64,000 bases of DNA. Origin: Apostichopus japonicus. Lineage: Eukaryota; Echinodermata; Holothuroidea; Aspidochirotida; Stichopodidae. The stretch covers positions 20,965,713 through 21,029,712 of the forward strand of contig NC_092574.1 of the NCBI RefSeq assembly GCF_037975245.1, written 5' to 3'. The position numbers were made by a program, and so were the translations under genes. How positions within the stretch are numbered: position 1 is the first letter of the stretch; each line of letters begins with the position of its first letter. Under the pieces are notes generated by a model, which was not told the origin of the DNA, did not search any database, and saw only the letters and a program-made list of their open reading frames with translations. Positions 42,723-55,975 of the stretch are shown here, piece after piece.

Positions 42723-44527
42723 ACACTCTGTACTCTACACTCTATACAGCATATCCCAATTTTCACTTTGTTTAGAAAAGTCAACCCATGCCCCACCCCT
42801 CTCTACCTCCCTCCTCGGTCCGTCACGTGATCACTTTTATAATCCATGGTTAATGTTAAAGCTGAAAAATATAAATATATGCAGTTGCACTACACAGACA
42901 ATGCAAGAAAACTTTTCTAATCAACGACTGCTTTTCTAGGCCTACATATAGAGTCCGTCCTGACTGAATTAATCATGGTACAAGCTGTAAATATAAAGAA
43001 AAAAAAGGGGGCCATTTTGTATGACATCTGCATGTCTTCTTTAACTTACATTAAGCTTACAACAATGTTATGCTGGAAGCTCTTGACTGAATAATTCTTC
43101 ACTCAATAACACGAAGGAGTGAATATTATACGTCGAAAGGCCTATTCGAAGGAGGGTGATCAAAATGACAAAATGCGACACCCTTTGAAATAATGCCTAA
43201 GGTGACATGTGTTTTGCAGGAAACTGTTTTCTATACACTTCTAACATTTTGATAGACATTTCCACTTGATGTTGGAGAAACAGGCAATAAAAAGCGGTTT
43301 GAGTATTTCAACATTGCTCGGCAAGTATTAGGGGATCATTTAAAGGCAACTATCTGCCATCATTTTAGTTTACACGAATATCATTGAAAAGGAAGAAAGA
43401 AAAACAAACATACACGCACACATACATACACACATACATGTGCATACATGGTCACTGAACATTCGTGTACGTTTCAACAAACAGGCATGCTGTAGGGCCT
43501 CCACCTACACGATGACAGTCTCATCGTGAGTACATGTCAGTTGATATAAGGATGAACTTTGCGAACGACTGGTTGTACTGATGTTATTCATAGTTCGGCG
43601 AGTAGATCAGCCAAACCTTATTTAGTTTGAATGTATATTACAGCTTGAAAGTTATATGAGTTGAACTCAACTATATATCACTATAATGGAATAATTTGTC
43701 AGTGGCAGATAAGTTAAAAACTTAAAGATACTATTCATTAAAGCAACATGAAGCATCGTTAATTAAGGTACTTTAACTTTGAGGAGACTCTATACACCGT
43801 ACTTTGTTAAGGTAGCTAAGTTAATGTAGCATCGAGCGAGGTTCCCTGAAATAAGTTCCAGGGATGGGGGGGGGGGGGGATTCGCAAATTAAAACTCAGA
43901 ATAGAATATCGAAGATGAACACGATGAAATGTAATACTTTCTTGAGAAAAGTCACCCGGGAAAGAACCTTGGCACGAAAAACAACCGAACGACTGATTCG
44001 CTCTCAACCCCAGTGTCCTTGCATCGAGACTGTGACTGTGTGATCATCGTCAGGTGTGTATCACGTTTCCCCTAAAAGGGGAACATAATGCTACACACGA
44101 TCTTAGCCAAAGGGAACACAGGAAATATCATTCTCAACTAGTATTTAAAGCTCTGCAGACGAGTTTTACCTGAGTGTGTCTCCTTCGTAAAACAACGTGA
44201 AAGAGGATAATGAATAATAAAGATAACGCAGGGTACTCCCTAAACAACTTATTTGCATAACAAAAGGAAATATTTACAGCTGTACCTGAAAATTCCTCTT
44301 ACATTATTTTAATACTATTATGTAAAACTTATGAGAACAGCGATTGTAACAAATTAATTATTACTATGCCAAACTATGCCAACATGTGATGGTCTTACCA
44401 ATAAAAAGGAAATGTTTCTAGTTGGGAGCGTAGCTATGGTTTCAGGGACCCCGGTTTGACGGTGAAAGCTGGAGCTTTAAAACACTCTTACGTCATCTAA
44501 TCTGCAATAGCTACAAACCGCAAACGT
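42723..44527. other. Intergenic, no gene seen
   Basis: Short (CA/TA)-type repeats near 43410-43450 and a G run at 43866. Nothing else recognised. Confidence 0.45.
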
Positions 44528-44531
44528 TTAA

Positions 44532-45146
44532 AGCAGCATTTTGCGTCCTTTTCTATGATATTTCTCAACCTCACTGACTCCACTATGCCATAACGACATA
44601 CATAACTAGCTTATCTATTTAAATCTTACTTCAAATGGTGGCATAAAAGTCGAACAATTTGCAACTTTCAACTTTGTTTTTCTCCAAGATATTTTCCGTT
44701 GGGATCCCAATTAACCTCGCCCATACTATGAATATTTAAACACTACGAACGTCATTGACCAATACGTAATCCAACACCAAGCTTGATTTGTGTACAGTCT
44801 ATATAGCAGTTGTACCAGGGAGTTCCATAACAACTCCCTGGTTGTGCCAACGCAAAGTCTTGAATCTATTTTTAGCAACGGCTCATAACTAAACCTGCAT
44901 CTCTGATTGGTTGAATTCAAACTAGTGGGTTTGGGGTACTGAATGCGATTAATTTTAAATGTGGAATTTTGTCGTGGATACTTTTCTCATTCTCTGCAAA
45001 TATCCTTAATTACTCGCCAATTAACGATGTTGGCAGGGAAAAACTTTGCTGATATCTTAGTTTGCTGTTTTGTGATTGATATATGTGAAAAACTCGATGG
45101 ACATGTCAAAAAAATAGAAAACGGCTATCAAACGTAAAATGCTGCT
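44532..45146. mobile_element. TTAA-flanked non-autonomous element (615 bp)
   Basis: Inverted ends AGCAGCATTTTGCGT and acgtaaaatgctgct are flanked by TTAA at 44528-44531 and 45147-45150. TTAA duplication is characteristic of piggyBac and Kolobok transposons; which one is not resolved. It contains a small hairpin (44814-44842) and no transposase. Confidence 0.65.
44814..44842. repeat. Dispersed hairpin, member 4
   Basis: Perfect 11-bp arms accagggagtt (44814-44824) and aactccctggt (44832-44842), inside the TTAA element. Confidence 0.6.
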
Positions 45147-46921
45147 TTAAGGGAGAAAAAGGGGGAAAATAATTGGCTATTATATTTGACGGGAAGTTGT
45201 GATCCATTTTCTTAAAATGCCGGAACTAACTCTTGTGGACCCTGGATATTGGGCCGTGGTTCCCTAGTTCAATGTACCACCTTATCCTCATATTTCTATA
45301 CGACTCTGTAGGTATATTCTGTAAACTGCTAAAGAATACAACCAGCAACAAAAAATCAATTTAAACTATACTTCTTTAACATTTCATTTATACCTTTGTA
45401 ATTGGTAATTTGCAATTCTGCTTCTGCTCCGATCTTAATATTGTCAGTTTGATATCAAGAATCTTCAATCAAGGGTACAGAGTTAATGGACGGATCATCA
45501 TTGAAATTAAATACCTTACGCAAACCCGAGCGGGCTGGATGGACAGAAATAATCAACTTCTGTCAATTGTTATATCTTACCGACTTTTTGCCTTCACGGT
45601 GACAAACATATATTGTTCTGTTTCATGAACTCCAGAGGTATATGCATGCCCTACATTGAACTCGTATTTGAAAAGCAAGTTATCCAGGATAGATTGATAT
45701 GGGCACTAAAATAGACAACGCCCCCTGTACGAATAAACTTTTAACCCCTGCATGTGATCTTACACACTGGAACTGTGGAAATATTATAATTTGCAACCAT
45801 ATGAATTTTGGTTGTTGTTCTCTGAAGCACAAAAGACCATTCACACCGCACAGGAAAATGTGAACATTTGAAAATGGAGGAGGGTAGGGGAGGGGAGGGG
45901 AGGGTTGGGTTCGTACACACCCGTCTTATATCCTTCCTACATGTACTTGTGTGTATTTTAGATCCTCCTGCAAGCAGGAACTCGCGAAGAAACCTTAATT
46001 GGCTTATCAAAGCCGCAAGCTGACCGAAGTCAGTCTCTTACATTCATATTTAACGTCCATGATTATGAATTGTCAACAACTCTGTAACTGGACGACACAA
46101 ATTAATCTTGGAGTGACTCGAACCGGAGACCTTATTATTGGAAGGCACAACTTCAATGTTGCTTAAAGATCGTCCGACGACAGAGTACATATAAATAAGT
46201 CTAACAAATCCAGGTGAAGCCTTCATGAACAACATACTTTAGTTGGAAGAGATCTGAGGTTAAGAGAAGTCACTGAGATGCTACAAAATAATATAGAAGG
46301 CATTTTATACTCTTATCTATAGAGTTCAACATCATGATTGATGAATATTGACAGCTGCAAAGCTTTCAGCTAGTACGCTCAAGCGCATAAGCTAATTAAT
46401 ATAAAAAACATCCGTTAAATATTCCCTTAAAAACAAATAGCTTGAAATTGAATAATTCTTAAAATCCGCGCTGGCTACGCCATACAATGAAAGAATCAAA
46501 ACTGCAGTATGCAATGTATCCCCGAAGGTAGTGAGGGCGATATTGAAGAACTTAGCATGCATAAACTCCGTGTGCCGTGATTTATTCACATATGGCTTCG
46601 GCTTTGAGTACAACGTTGCTGTATACTGCCGTGTTCGGCGAATCTAACCGTAATAATAATTACTGAATTAGCGATCCGCGTTATTGTCACTGCCGACTTT
46701 GCAATCCGCGGTCCCACTCACAATTTTGCAAGGTCGGTAAGAGGGACTCAATAGTGAAACCAGATAAGATGGGGGGGGGGGGGGAGGGGAATATGACGCA
46801 TGTTTGGCACACGGCAGGGTAAACCATGACCTGTATTGTTATTATTGCCAGCTTGGTTTGCATATCTTTTCTCTCTAATGACCTTTGATACCGTTTCATT
46901 CCTTCTCGTCTTTACTTGGAC

Positions 46922-46949
46922 CATGGAGCTATTACGGAATAGCTCCATG
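46922..46949. repeat. Dispersed hairpin, member 5
   Basis: Perfect 12-bp arms catggagctatt (46922-46933) and aatagctccatg (46938-46949) with a 4-nt loop. Confidence 0.6.
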
Positions 46950-47918
46950 CTTGGACGTAGCAGTAACACAGTCCTGATCACGTGTTCACAGTCTCAAGCA
47001 ATATGTGGGGTTTAATTGACACTAGAGCAGAATTTTTATTTTCCGTTAGTGTAAGCTCTATCTTGAATGTTGTTTTTTTCTTCAAAGAATAAAAAAGGGG
47101 GCGAACACTATCGATGAATCACCATGATGAAATGACTATGACGCAATATGACAAGACTTCACCCATCTACGTCATCTGGATAATGAAGCAAGTTTTACTC
47201 AGGAATCTTGCTCAGCACAGATCATTCGTGTTGATAGATTCTGCGCTTGGAGCAGTCTTTGGCATGTAATGACCTCACTGTCCACTTCAAGCTCCTTTTC
47301 GATTGTTACTTTGTTATTTTTAAAGAAAGAAATACAAAAAAAAAACAAGGAGAGTTAAAGCTCTGACAAGCATCAAATTTGATCTTTTTGTACAATCAGC
47401 GTTTAAAATGTTCGCTCCTATTACCGTTTCAGATAAGAGTAGACACCCATGTACGTTATAAGTTAGTGATTTCTCGATTAACCACGCCAACTTTTTTAGC
47501 CTTAAAAGGTCTCCGAAAGCAATTTGTTAAGATTTTAACAGATGTTTTTAAGATGTAGCTAATAAACTGATGTATCAAGTTGGAATTTGTCGCCTCGAGC
47601 TAGCATACACAATATCCTTTACTATACTGCGCCTCCTTCGGACAGCTCAAGTGGAGAACGAGGATTTAATTTAACATCTTCAGGCGGCAATTAACTGCTG
47701 GCATTTGACCGTCAAGCGAAAAAGTCAAGAATAAATCAAACGTTTGAAAGGGAGACAGATAGATATAGAGAAATGTGGAAGTATAGCGGTTACGGGAAGC
47801 ACTGACCAAATCTCCATAAGTAAATGTTTCTGCTTGCGCAAAAACGTAAACAGGAAGTGGATTTTAAAGTTTTATTGAGTCAAAACTATAGGATTCAGAT
47901 CACATGGTTTATATATAC

Positions 47919-47941
47919 ATACATATATATATATATATATA

Positions 47942-47988
<47 letters not shown>

Positions 47989-47990
47989 GC
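47919..47990. repeat. (TA)n tract upstream of SINE copy 2
   Basis: TA/TC-broken repeat ending just before the SINE at 48010. Confidence 0.85.
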
Positions 47991-48009
47991 GCATTAACAT
48001 AAAGTCTGT

Positions 48010-48375
48010 TCAAAGTATCTCTTACGAGATCCGGCTTTAGGAATCTCAAATGATTTCGAGTTGGTTAGCATCATGTTTGATCTCTAGAGTAAGGCAAAAT
48101 ATGTCACCAAAAACAGAACTAGTATTGTTCGTTACAGGTGACAAACGCCTACAGTGGAATTACGATCTTCCTTACCGGTTTCGAACCTCTGGACATACAA
48201 TCGGCGTCCATAGCCTAGTGGTTAGGGTGTCCGCGTACAGAGCGGAAGGCCCGTCGTTCGAATCTCGGTGGAGGCCGAAAGTTTTTTCACTGTTCTGGAT
48301 TTTCCAACTCATTACGATTTTCATATGTATATATATATATATAGATATAGATTTAGATATAGATATATATATATA
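48010..48375 (+). mobile_element. tRNA-derived SINE, copy 2
   Basis: About 90 percent alike by eye to 6885-7256, including the A and B boxes at 48204-48277 and the cattacgattttcatat end followed by TA/GATA-rich repeats. It lacks the 5' inverted part seen in the other copy. Confidence 0.65.
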
Positions 48376-51204
48376 GATATATAGATATATATAGAGGGTA
48401 TATCATATATATCTACAGGAGGGTATATTATATATAGTAGAGTACACAGTATATTTTTCTCTTTCTTTTTTTTATTTCTTTCTTACTTCCTTTCCTTTTT
48501 ATAATCTTTCTTGCTTTCTTTCTTTCTTTCTGTCTCTCTTTTATTACTATTTTTCAAAGACAATCGACACTGCCAAATAAGAAATTGCTCTTCGGACAAC
48601 CATATCTCTCCTTCACTGGAACTTTTTTTTTTTTTTTTTATGCGAGACGCATTGGCGCCAATTGAGTGCAAACTGAAGTGTTGAAAACAAAATAAAAAAA
48701 TAGGAAAATGTTTGCTTGTTTGATTTGATTGAATGGTATCCAGGATATGTAAGGAATATTATTAGGAATTATGACGTTTCCTCATATTAATAAAAAGTCG
48801 ACAAGGTAGAGTGCTTTGAAAATATTACTTTATATTAAGGTACATTGACGTATTAGTTGTTGATATTCCGTTTCGAAAATGTTTGAGAAAACAAAGGTTT
48901 ATTGATATATACGGTAGGCTATAGCATTCACTACATGCACCTACACTCATCCAATCACGTATTAATCCGTATAATATTATGCAATAATTGTTTAAAAAAA
49001 AGTTAATAGTAATTGCAGAAAGTATTTCCAATGCTTTCTCTAATGCTTTCTGGAAGAGAAATAAAAACTTACATATACCATCTCCTAAAGCCCTCTTAAA
49101 TTGCCCGGAATTCATGGTTTGTAAACTTTAAACTATTTCTTTGGTTTTTCCTCCTTCACCCCTACCCCCCCCCCCAACCCCCATTCACATTTATTGCCGC
49201 TTATCTGTCTTTCATTTTTTACGTAACCTTTGTTCGACCAGTGCGACCATAGGCGATCTCAACTCAACAAAGCTAGGGGCCACACGTTCCCCTCCCCCCA
49301 CACTTTACACCACCCCGCCCCCCCCCCCCCGCTCCTCTCTCCATATACCCTTGTACCTACCGTGCACAATGAAAGCAACTTTCTGTGAACATCCATACGT
49401 ACATTGTTCCCCGGCTAATTAAGACATTGTTGATGCTTCATTTAGGTTGAACGACCCTAGAAGAGAAGACTTGAATTAATTTAAATACTAATAAATACCG
49501 TTTATCTACATCAGACAGTACTAGCAAGGACAAAAGTGATTTTTCATTTAAATGTGGTTAATTCTTATATAACGGAGAGGGGCAGGCGCTTTGGGATCAT
49601 TAAATGGAATATAATTAACAAAATTGATTTAGACAGACTTGTATGCAAACACTAATCACCGGATGGTATGGGATTCGGCGTTTCATGTAGGTGTCGAACC
49701 ACATTTATAAGCGTTCCATTGACTTGCACACTAAACTCGTCACTTTCAAGGCCCGCCAAAGCATAGACATAGTTTTCAACCGGCATATCCTACCCACCAT
49801 ATGATAGCTGAGGTATATCGGCCTGCCATAACACTTGCAAATATCCATATCATGACAGTTTAGATTTTGAGCTTGAAGAGGAGCAAGTTTAGCATACTGA
49901 ACCCCAACACTTCCGTCTGCTCGCTCGGAATGATATCAACATTTAACCAAAGAATTTCTAGAATGGTTCATATCACCTTCAGTCCCCTTATTTTTGCACT
50001 AAATATACTTTAAATTATGCTCTTTTACATAAAGGCAGAAAAAAGTAGTGCTTTTAACTTATAATATACTTAAACAAGCATTATATTAGGTCAGTTCATC
50101 TCCTGTTTTGTTTTCCGACAATGGTTAACATTTCGAGCAGGTGTATACTACTCTAATTGTGGGTACGGTACTTTTAGACACGCAACGCGCAGTATACCGC
50201 GTGTATTCTTGTAATAGGATTAACGCACAACACATCTAGCCAACAACAGATCTACTGTAGCGCCTTAGAAATATAGATAATGGACTTCTTACCAATAATG
50301 AAGCCTTAAACTAGACATTTTTGACCGTATTAGACTTAAATGTTATTTATATTTTTCTTCAGCATAACAGATAATGTACATGATAAAAGTCACTATAATT
50401 GTTTTCTCTGTTGGTTAATCCGTACCGAGAGGTAGGGCTTGTCTGGAAGTTTATTATCTGCATATTTGGCTTTTACAATGTACGCCATATTTTCTTCAAA
50501 ATTTCGAGAGAGCACTCCCACGTCGATCACAAAGGAAAGCTGTACATCCATATAAAAGGGCCTGTGCATAGTGCGAATTGTCCAAAAAGTACGAGTAATC
50601 ATACTTAAACGGTAATTTGTGAGAATGTATATTGATATCTTCCAAAATCTTGGTAGTTGAGATCTGCATGATATACTGGAGTTGACTTATATGTCCTCGG
50701 TTCATCCGACCTAAGAGAATTCAGCACACTCAGATCGACGGATCATGTCCATTGCTATCTAGAATAAGAGGAAAAGGGGGCATAACAAAAGAAGCATAGA
50801 TTATCAACTTACGTCACTGTGTGTCAGTTTACATTGACGTAACATTATTCGAAATCTTAGTAAACTTTATTTCAAAGAGAGGCCATGAAAGTGCATTACA
50901 TTTTTAATTTCATTTTCAGCAAAAATGATTAGATGTTAAAGATAAGTCATTTTAAAACATCGTTTGTATATCAAGACCGAAGTGGAAAAGGGTGCATAGA
51001 TATTATGGCTTGCAGTTCTTTTTCCTAGGTGTGTCCGTGTGTGTATATTTTATTTTTATATTATTTAATCCCCCCCCCCCCCTCGAACACTGCCTAAAAT
51101 AAAGCTAATTACATGCACAAGTTCTTTACAATCCTAAAATATTGGAGAAAGGCATTTGAAGGATAACAAATATACCTCGAAGGTCAAATTAATTTTAACA
51201 AGTT
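48376..51204. other. Intergenic, no gene seen
   Basis: CT-rich stretch at 48450-48545 and C runs near 49160 and 49315; short unassigned frames only. Confidence 0.45.
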
Positions 51205-51211
51205 AACTGAG

Positions 51212-51525
51212 CAGCCCTTTCACACAGAGATTACAGTAACTACTGTAAATCTTAAAAGTTTTGTAAAACAGTAAATACTGGTTTTTGCTGACAAATCTGA
51301 TAAATCGGTAGCATGTGCTATTAGGTTTACAGTAAGAACTGAGGATATGTGTAATTCCAACAACTGGATTTGTTGGAATTACACGTATCCTCAGTTCTTG
51401 CTCTAAACCTAATAGCACATGTTAGCTACCAATTTATAGCACGATTCAGTTTTTATTTTAGTGCAAAACTTTAAGATTAACATGAAAATATATAGTAACC
51501 GTTTTATCTGTGTGTATATCGGGTG
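51212..51525 (+). mobile_element. Palindromic miniature element, copy C (314 bp)
   Basis: Third member of the family, starting CAGCCC and ending CGGGTG, with a long inner palindrome centred near 51365. Flanked by aactgag at 51205-51211 and 51526-51532. The superfamily is not settled: 7-bp duplications with CA ends could be an unusual hAT or P-like group. Confidence 0.75.
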
Positions 51526-51645
51526 AACTGAGCTACCACACCTATGACCTAAAGATTTGTTGTTTGGTCACCCCTGATCGCTTTCGTTAAACGTCATAAG
51601 AATTTGATATTAAAGAATTTGCATGAGATCGAAAAAGACTGTAGT

Positions 51646-51649
<4 letters not shown>

Positions 51650-51720
<71 letters not shown>
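51650..51720. repeat. (TA)n microsatellite
   Basis: About 35 pure TA units, intergenic. Confidence 0.9.
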
Positions 51721-51722
<2 letters not shown>

Positions 51723-51725
51723 CCC

Positions 51726-52848
51726 TTTAGGATATTCTTAAACTTACGTTCACTCTTAATTTTCGGCGATTATCTTAGTTAGAACTGTAGACCTCGATTT
51801 ATGAGGGCAATATAAATTAACTGTCACTAAAGGAAAGTGAGAAGATTAAGGAAAGATTGTTTTCGAAAACAATCTTTCAATCCAAATACTGCTTGAAGCA
51901 TCTCTAAAGTGAGGCTATATTGTTTTGGTGAGATTTCGCAATAATTATAACGCAAACTATGGATCACTATTTATCCGTAATTATGCAGCAACCTGTCGAA
52001 ATTGGTCAATTATGTGACAATTATACCCTCACGGCGTTTATGTCGTGTTTAGACAGAATATTTAAATAATTACAAAATGCATTTATGAAAAACACGTTTT
52101 AGTTTCTTTTTTTTTCTTTTTTTCTCCTCCATATGTATTCACGATCACTTAACATGGTACACAAAAAAATTATACATTGCATAAACAACAATGGTATGGT
52201 CTGTTACATATTCAAGCAACTGCAGTAAGTATCAGTTAATGTAAGTAGACAGCAAAAGAAACCATTTGCACTACACACAACTAAATTAAGAGACTTCTAC
52301 GTAAACAGGTTTGGACAATATGAAAAGGCATTTCTAAGCTCCGGGAAATTCACTTTATTTTTCCGTGGCTGCTTTCGCTTAAAATAATTTAAACTTTCGA
52401 CGCTCAAAGCAAATTTAAATTTATAAAAGAAATCATCGATATTTGACGTTTTAGTTTCATTCCATACAAACTAATATCAACAGAAATGTTTGTCACCGCA
52501 TTTGATGCTTTGTTCATTTTGAAAATAATTGCGCTTTTTCATCCTGTTTTTATTTGTGTGTGGAAAACCTTAAGTCTTATTTGAGCTATCGGCTATGATA
52601 TATTTTCAATCTAAGTTATCGTTTTGAAATGTGCCTATAAGTCTCCTTTCCCTAATTCCCCATGCCTCTGTTCCCCTTTCCCCCTTTCCCCAATTCACCC
52701 CTCCCCTTTCCCCTTCCTTCTCTTCTCCTTTCCCCTTTCCCCCTCTCCCCCTCTCCCCATTCCCCCTATCCCCCTTTCCCTTCATTAGGGCATTATTTTT
52801 TACTCCACTCCGGAAACATATCAATTAAATGACATTAATTATAAATAG

Positions 52849-52891
<43 letters not shown>

Positions 52892-54179
52892 ATGTTCTAC
52901 TAAAGGCTTTTGCCAGCACTATGCTTCTTCGATGAATAGGAAACTGCAAAATAGCTAAGAATAAAACAATCAACAATATCAATCCAAACAGCAATGGTTC
53001 AGAGACGACAATATTTATATTTTGGTCAAATTCTATATTCCCTTCTATTTGTCTCTTCCTAGTTCCCTCTCATACAATACGGGATCAATAAATACATAAT
53101 ATATAGTCCCCAGCAAACAGTTAACAAATATTGCTGAGCTTATACTCGCTTCTATTTTTGTTTTTATTTATTTATTTATTTTATTATTTGTGTGTGTAGT
53201 AGATGGATATACATCACCGGCCTGCCCGAAGGACAGATAAACCACAATTGGGCATATTCTAGCAAGAAAAAAAAACAACCTTTTCACAGTTTATATTCTA
53301 CAAAAATTTGTCTCAATTTCCCGGTCAATTCTAGGTCTATAAGCTATAACGTTACATGTAACCTAAATGTATACTCATTTCTTAGTTGTATAGGTAGCAC
53401 CTATACTACTGCAGAGAGTGAAATTTTATCGCTAATTTGCGGAAGTACATCCACCCTATTCCACTAATGATGGTCAAGTCGATCCAAATCTAATCTTTAT
53501 GAAGGGAAAAAGAGATCGATTTTTCAGCTGAGGTGGCAGATGCTTTTGAATCAAATTGGTCCGATTTCAATATCAGAGAAGCTAAGGTTGAAACCATACT
53601 AATTAAGGTTAACCGAGAAAGTGTACGTTTCCGAATTAGTATCACCATGGTGGTATGGTGGTGCAGGCTGTACATATACGATGACACGTGTTCCCTGACT
53701 TTGTGTTTACACATTTGTAGGCGCAATTTTTAACACTAAGTATTGTAGCCATGTTCGAAAGTCACATTGTAGACCTTTTTTTTAAATTATTCCATACGCA
53801 GCTTTTATGTACATAATTTGACTAAGAACACCCAAAATATATACAGTGAGAGAAAGGAAAACTTATTTTGAGGTATACATCCAGGAATTAGTTAACCCAT
53901 TTAGTAAAATAAATTCAACGTAAGCGAGATGTCAGGGGATTTTTTCTCCTTCCTCCCTTCCTTGCTCGACCCGGCGCAATATGTTCAAACCGTGGAATAA
54001 TTTACGTAGGTGGTATATAAAACTAAACGTACACAGAACAAATACGTCATTACAGGTGTACTTGAAAACAACATTTGTGTTCCTATAAGCAACGGCGTCG
54101 TCAAAGTATGTCGTATTATACCACAAAGCCTATGAAAACAGTTATAGGGGCTCAGTGCGTACTGTATGAACGCTGATAA
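51726..54179. other. Intergenic, no gene seen
   Basis: Holds the polypyrimidine tract and a small TA tract (52847-52886). Short frames at 53192 and 53533 show no domain. Confidence 0.45.
52640..52795. repeat. Polypyrimidine tract
   Basis: About 150 bp almost entirely C and T, built from CCCCTTTCC-like steps; mirror-repeat character. Confidence 0.8.
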
Positions 54180-54540
54180 ATTATAGTGTCCCTACCCTCT
54201 TTCGTACTTCCCTACACTCTTCCCTTAATCCTCTCTTTGTCCCCTACAGTTTATCTCCTACCTCTCCTTTTCCCCTGTTGGTTTTCTTTTTTCTTTCTTC
54301 TCTCCATCCAATGTCTCCTAATCCTCTAACATCTATCTCTTTGTGTTCATGATGCGCATTATCCTGGTTGTATTCTGTGCGTGTATTTGTCCCTTCTGTT
54401 ACTGTTAACTTGTCATTTAGCCTCTGAAGAAGATCCTGCTAGGATCGAAACGTCAGGCCAACTTACTTTCTTAAACAGGCTCTTTTGCTGATAAGCAGTT
54501 CTGCTAACAGTTTTGTTTTATTTTGAAAGTTATAGTCAAC
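54180..54540 (+). mobile_element. Penelope-like element 3' end
   Basis: Matches the reverse complement of 16076-16440: a pyrimidine-rich stretch, then cccttctgttactgtt and gaagaagatcctgctaggat followed by cgaaacgtcaggcc. Extends into gctgataagcagttctgcta, also found at 22240-22275. No coding part. Confidence 0.6.
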
Positions 54541-54949
54541 GCACATAACATTAACCGAAAACAACAACTTGAATATCGAATGGTGTGTCATTTACCCCCC
54601 CATTTTAAACCTTACTGAAACAAATTAGAGATTATTTGGCACTCCTTTGCCATTCATCCTTTCGATTTGCGATTTATTTAGGGCTCCAAGATTAACCTGC
54701 TGTCACTTTCGTTCTTTTATTTGTTCATACAAAGTTTAAAATTTTCTGCTTAGAGAATCATCCATTTTGCAGTACGCTCTTTTCGACAAAAGCAACACGA
54801 CCTTAAAAAAATCATCGAGTTAATCGTCACCGATGGCATTCGCCATTTTGTTTGATTCCCAGCAGTTCCCGCTTGATTCGTGACGTAAGCGAGCCATATA
54901 TCGCATTTCAACACATTGAACAAAATTTTACGCGCCGTTTACTATAACC

Positions 54950-55276
54950 ATGGAGGTAAACACCTCTAAGCTGTTACTAAGGCATTATGTAGTCAAAAGT
55001 TTCTTCCGAAACATCTTTCCGAGCTCGGGAATTTTTGAAGAAAAGAGAACATGGATGCATTTGGACTTGACTGCTATGAAATCGAGCCTGAATACACAAC
55101 TGAGACAACGAGACATAGAGCTTGCTAAACACATCGCTTTAGTGCCCGACACTGGCAGTTACTATGATGCTAGTACTGTCAACACTAGTAACAGTTCTGC
55201 GACGGAGGGGCAAACCTTGTGCTTTTGTACGTTCTCTTTTCTCCGCGGAAACCATTTCCTGTCAGGAATAACATAA
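54950..55276 (+). CDS. Unassigned open frame of 108 aa, weak candidate
   Basis: ATG in a strong Kozak context (accATGG). The reading holds LLLRHYVVKSFFRNIFP and WMHLDLTAMKSSLNTQLRQR before an acidic, Ser/Thr-rich part. It is less simple in composition than most chance frames here and could be a first exon or a transposon piece. No domain recognised. Confidence 0.15.
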   Translation: MEVNTSKLLLRHYVVKSFFRNIFPSSGIFEEKRTWMHLDLTAMKSSLNTQLRQRDIELAKHIALVPDTGSYYDASTVNTSNSSATEGQTLCFCTFSFLRGNHFLSGIT

Positions 55277-55942
55277 TATCGTTTCCCTGCTCCTTCCTCC
55301 CCTCTCCTGTTTACTCAACCAAATGCTTAGCACTCCGGAATTTTGCACCAAGTTCCGAACAATCTCCGAGAGCTAGTGTACAAATCAAATGTCTTACTAT
55401 GTGGCTCTCTGACGTCAATTTTTAAGCGCCCTCGTTACATAGTGGTCGACAACGCAGTAGGTGTGAAATCGTAATTATAAATTTCATGGAAACTCGGGGA
55501 CAGGTAGTTTTGACTTGTTATTTCACAGAGGGTGTAAGAATATTAGGCTCTACTATGAGGTCACTGAAAAACCTCAGGGTTTATTTTTCCTTTAATTTTC
55601 CACCGAAGCTAGAAACCTCAATGATGTGCGACACATTTGGCAGCAATCGTTGCTAGGTATGTAATACATTTACAGTCCACTGCACCCGTGGGTGTGGATG
55701 TTACATCAACAATTCGGCCGGGTCAACTGTTATTGCTCAGATCCAACATGCAGAAGAAACATTATTTTTACAGATACTGCGTGAACGTTTCGCCCTCCGA
55801 CAAACCTTGAACAGGTCCCTTGTGATTTTGCAAATATATTATCTCGTGTTGTTCACAAGTAAAGCTTACTTGTTGAACATTAATTTAAAAAAAAAACCTG
55901 ACTCCCGTGTTATACTTCAACTTTAAATATTCAAAAATCGAA

Positions 55943-55975
<33 letters not shown>

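Larger units (their letters stand above)
45151..48009. other. Intergenic, mostly featureless
   Basis: Includes a G-run cluster at 45878-45909, one dispersed hairpin (46922) and a TA tract (47919). No gene recognised. Confidence 0.45.
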
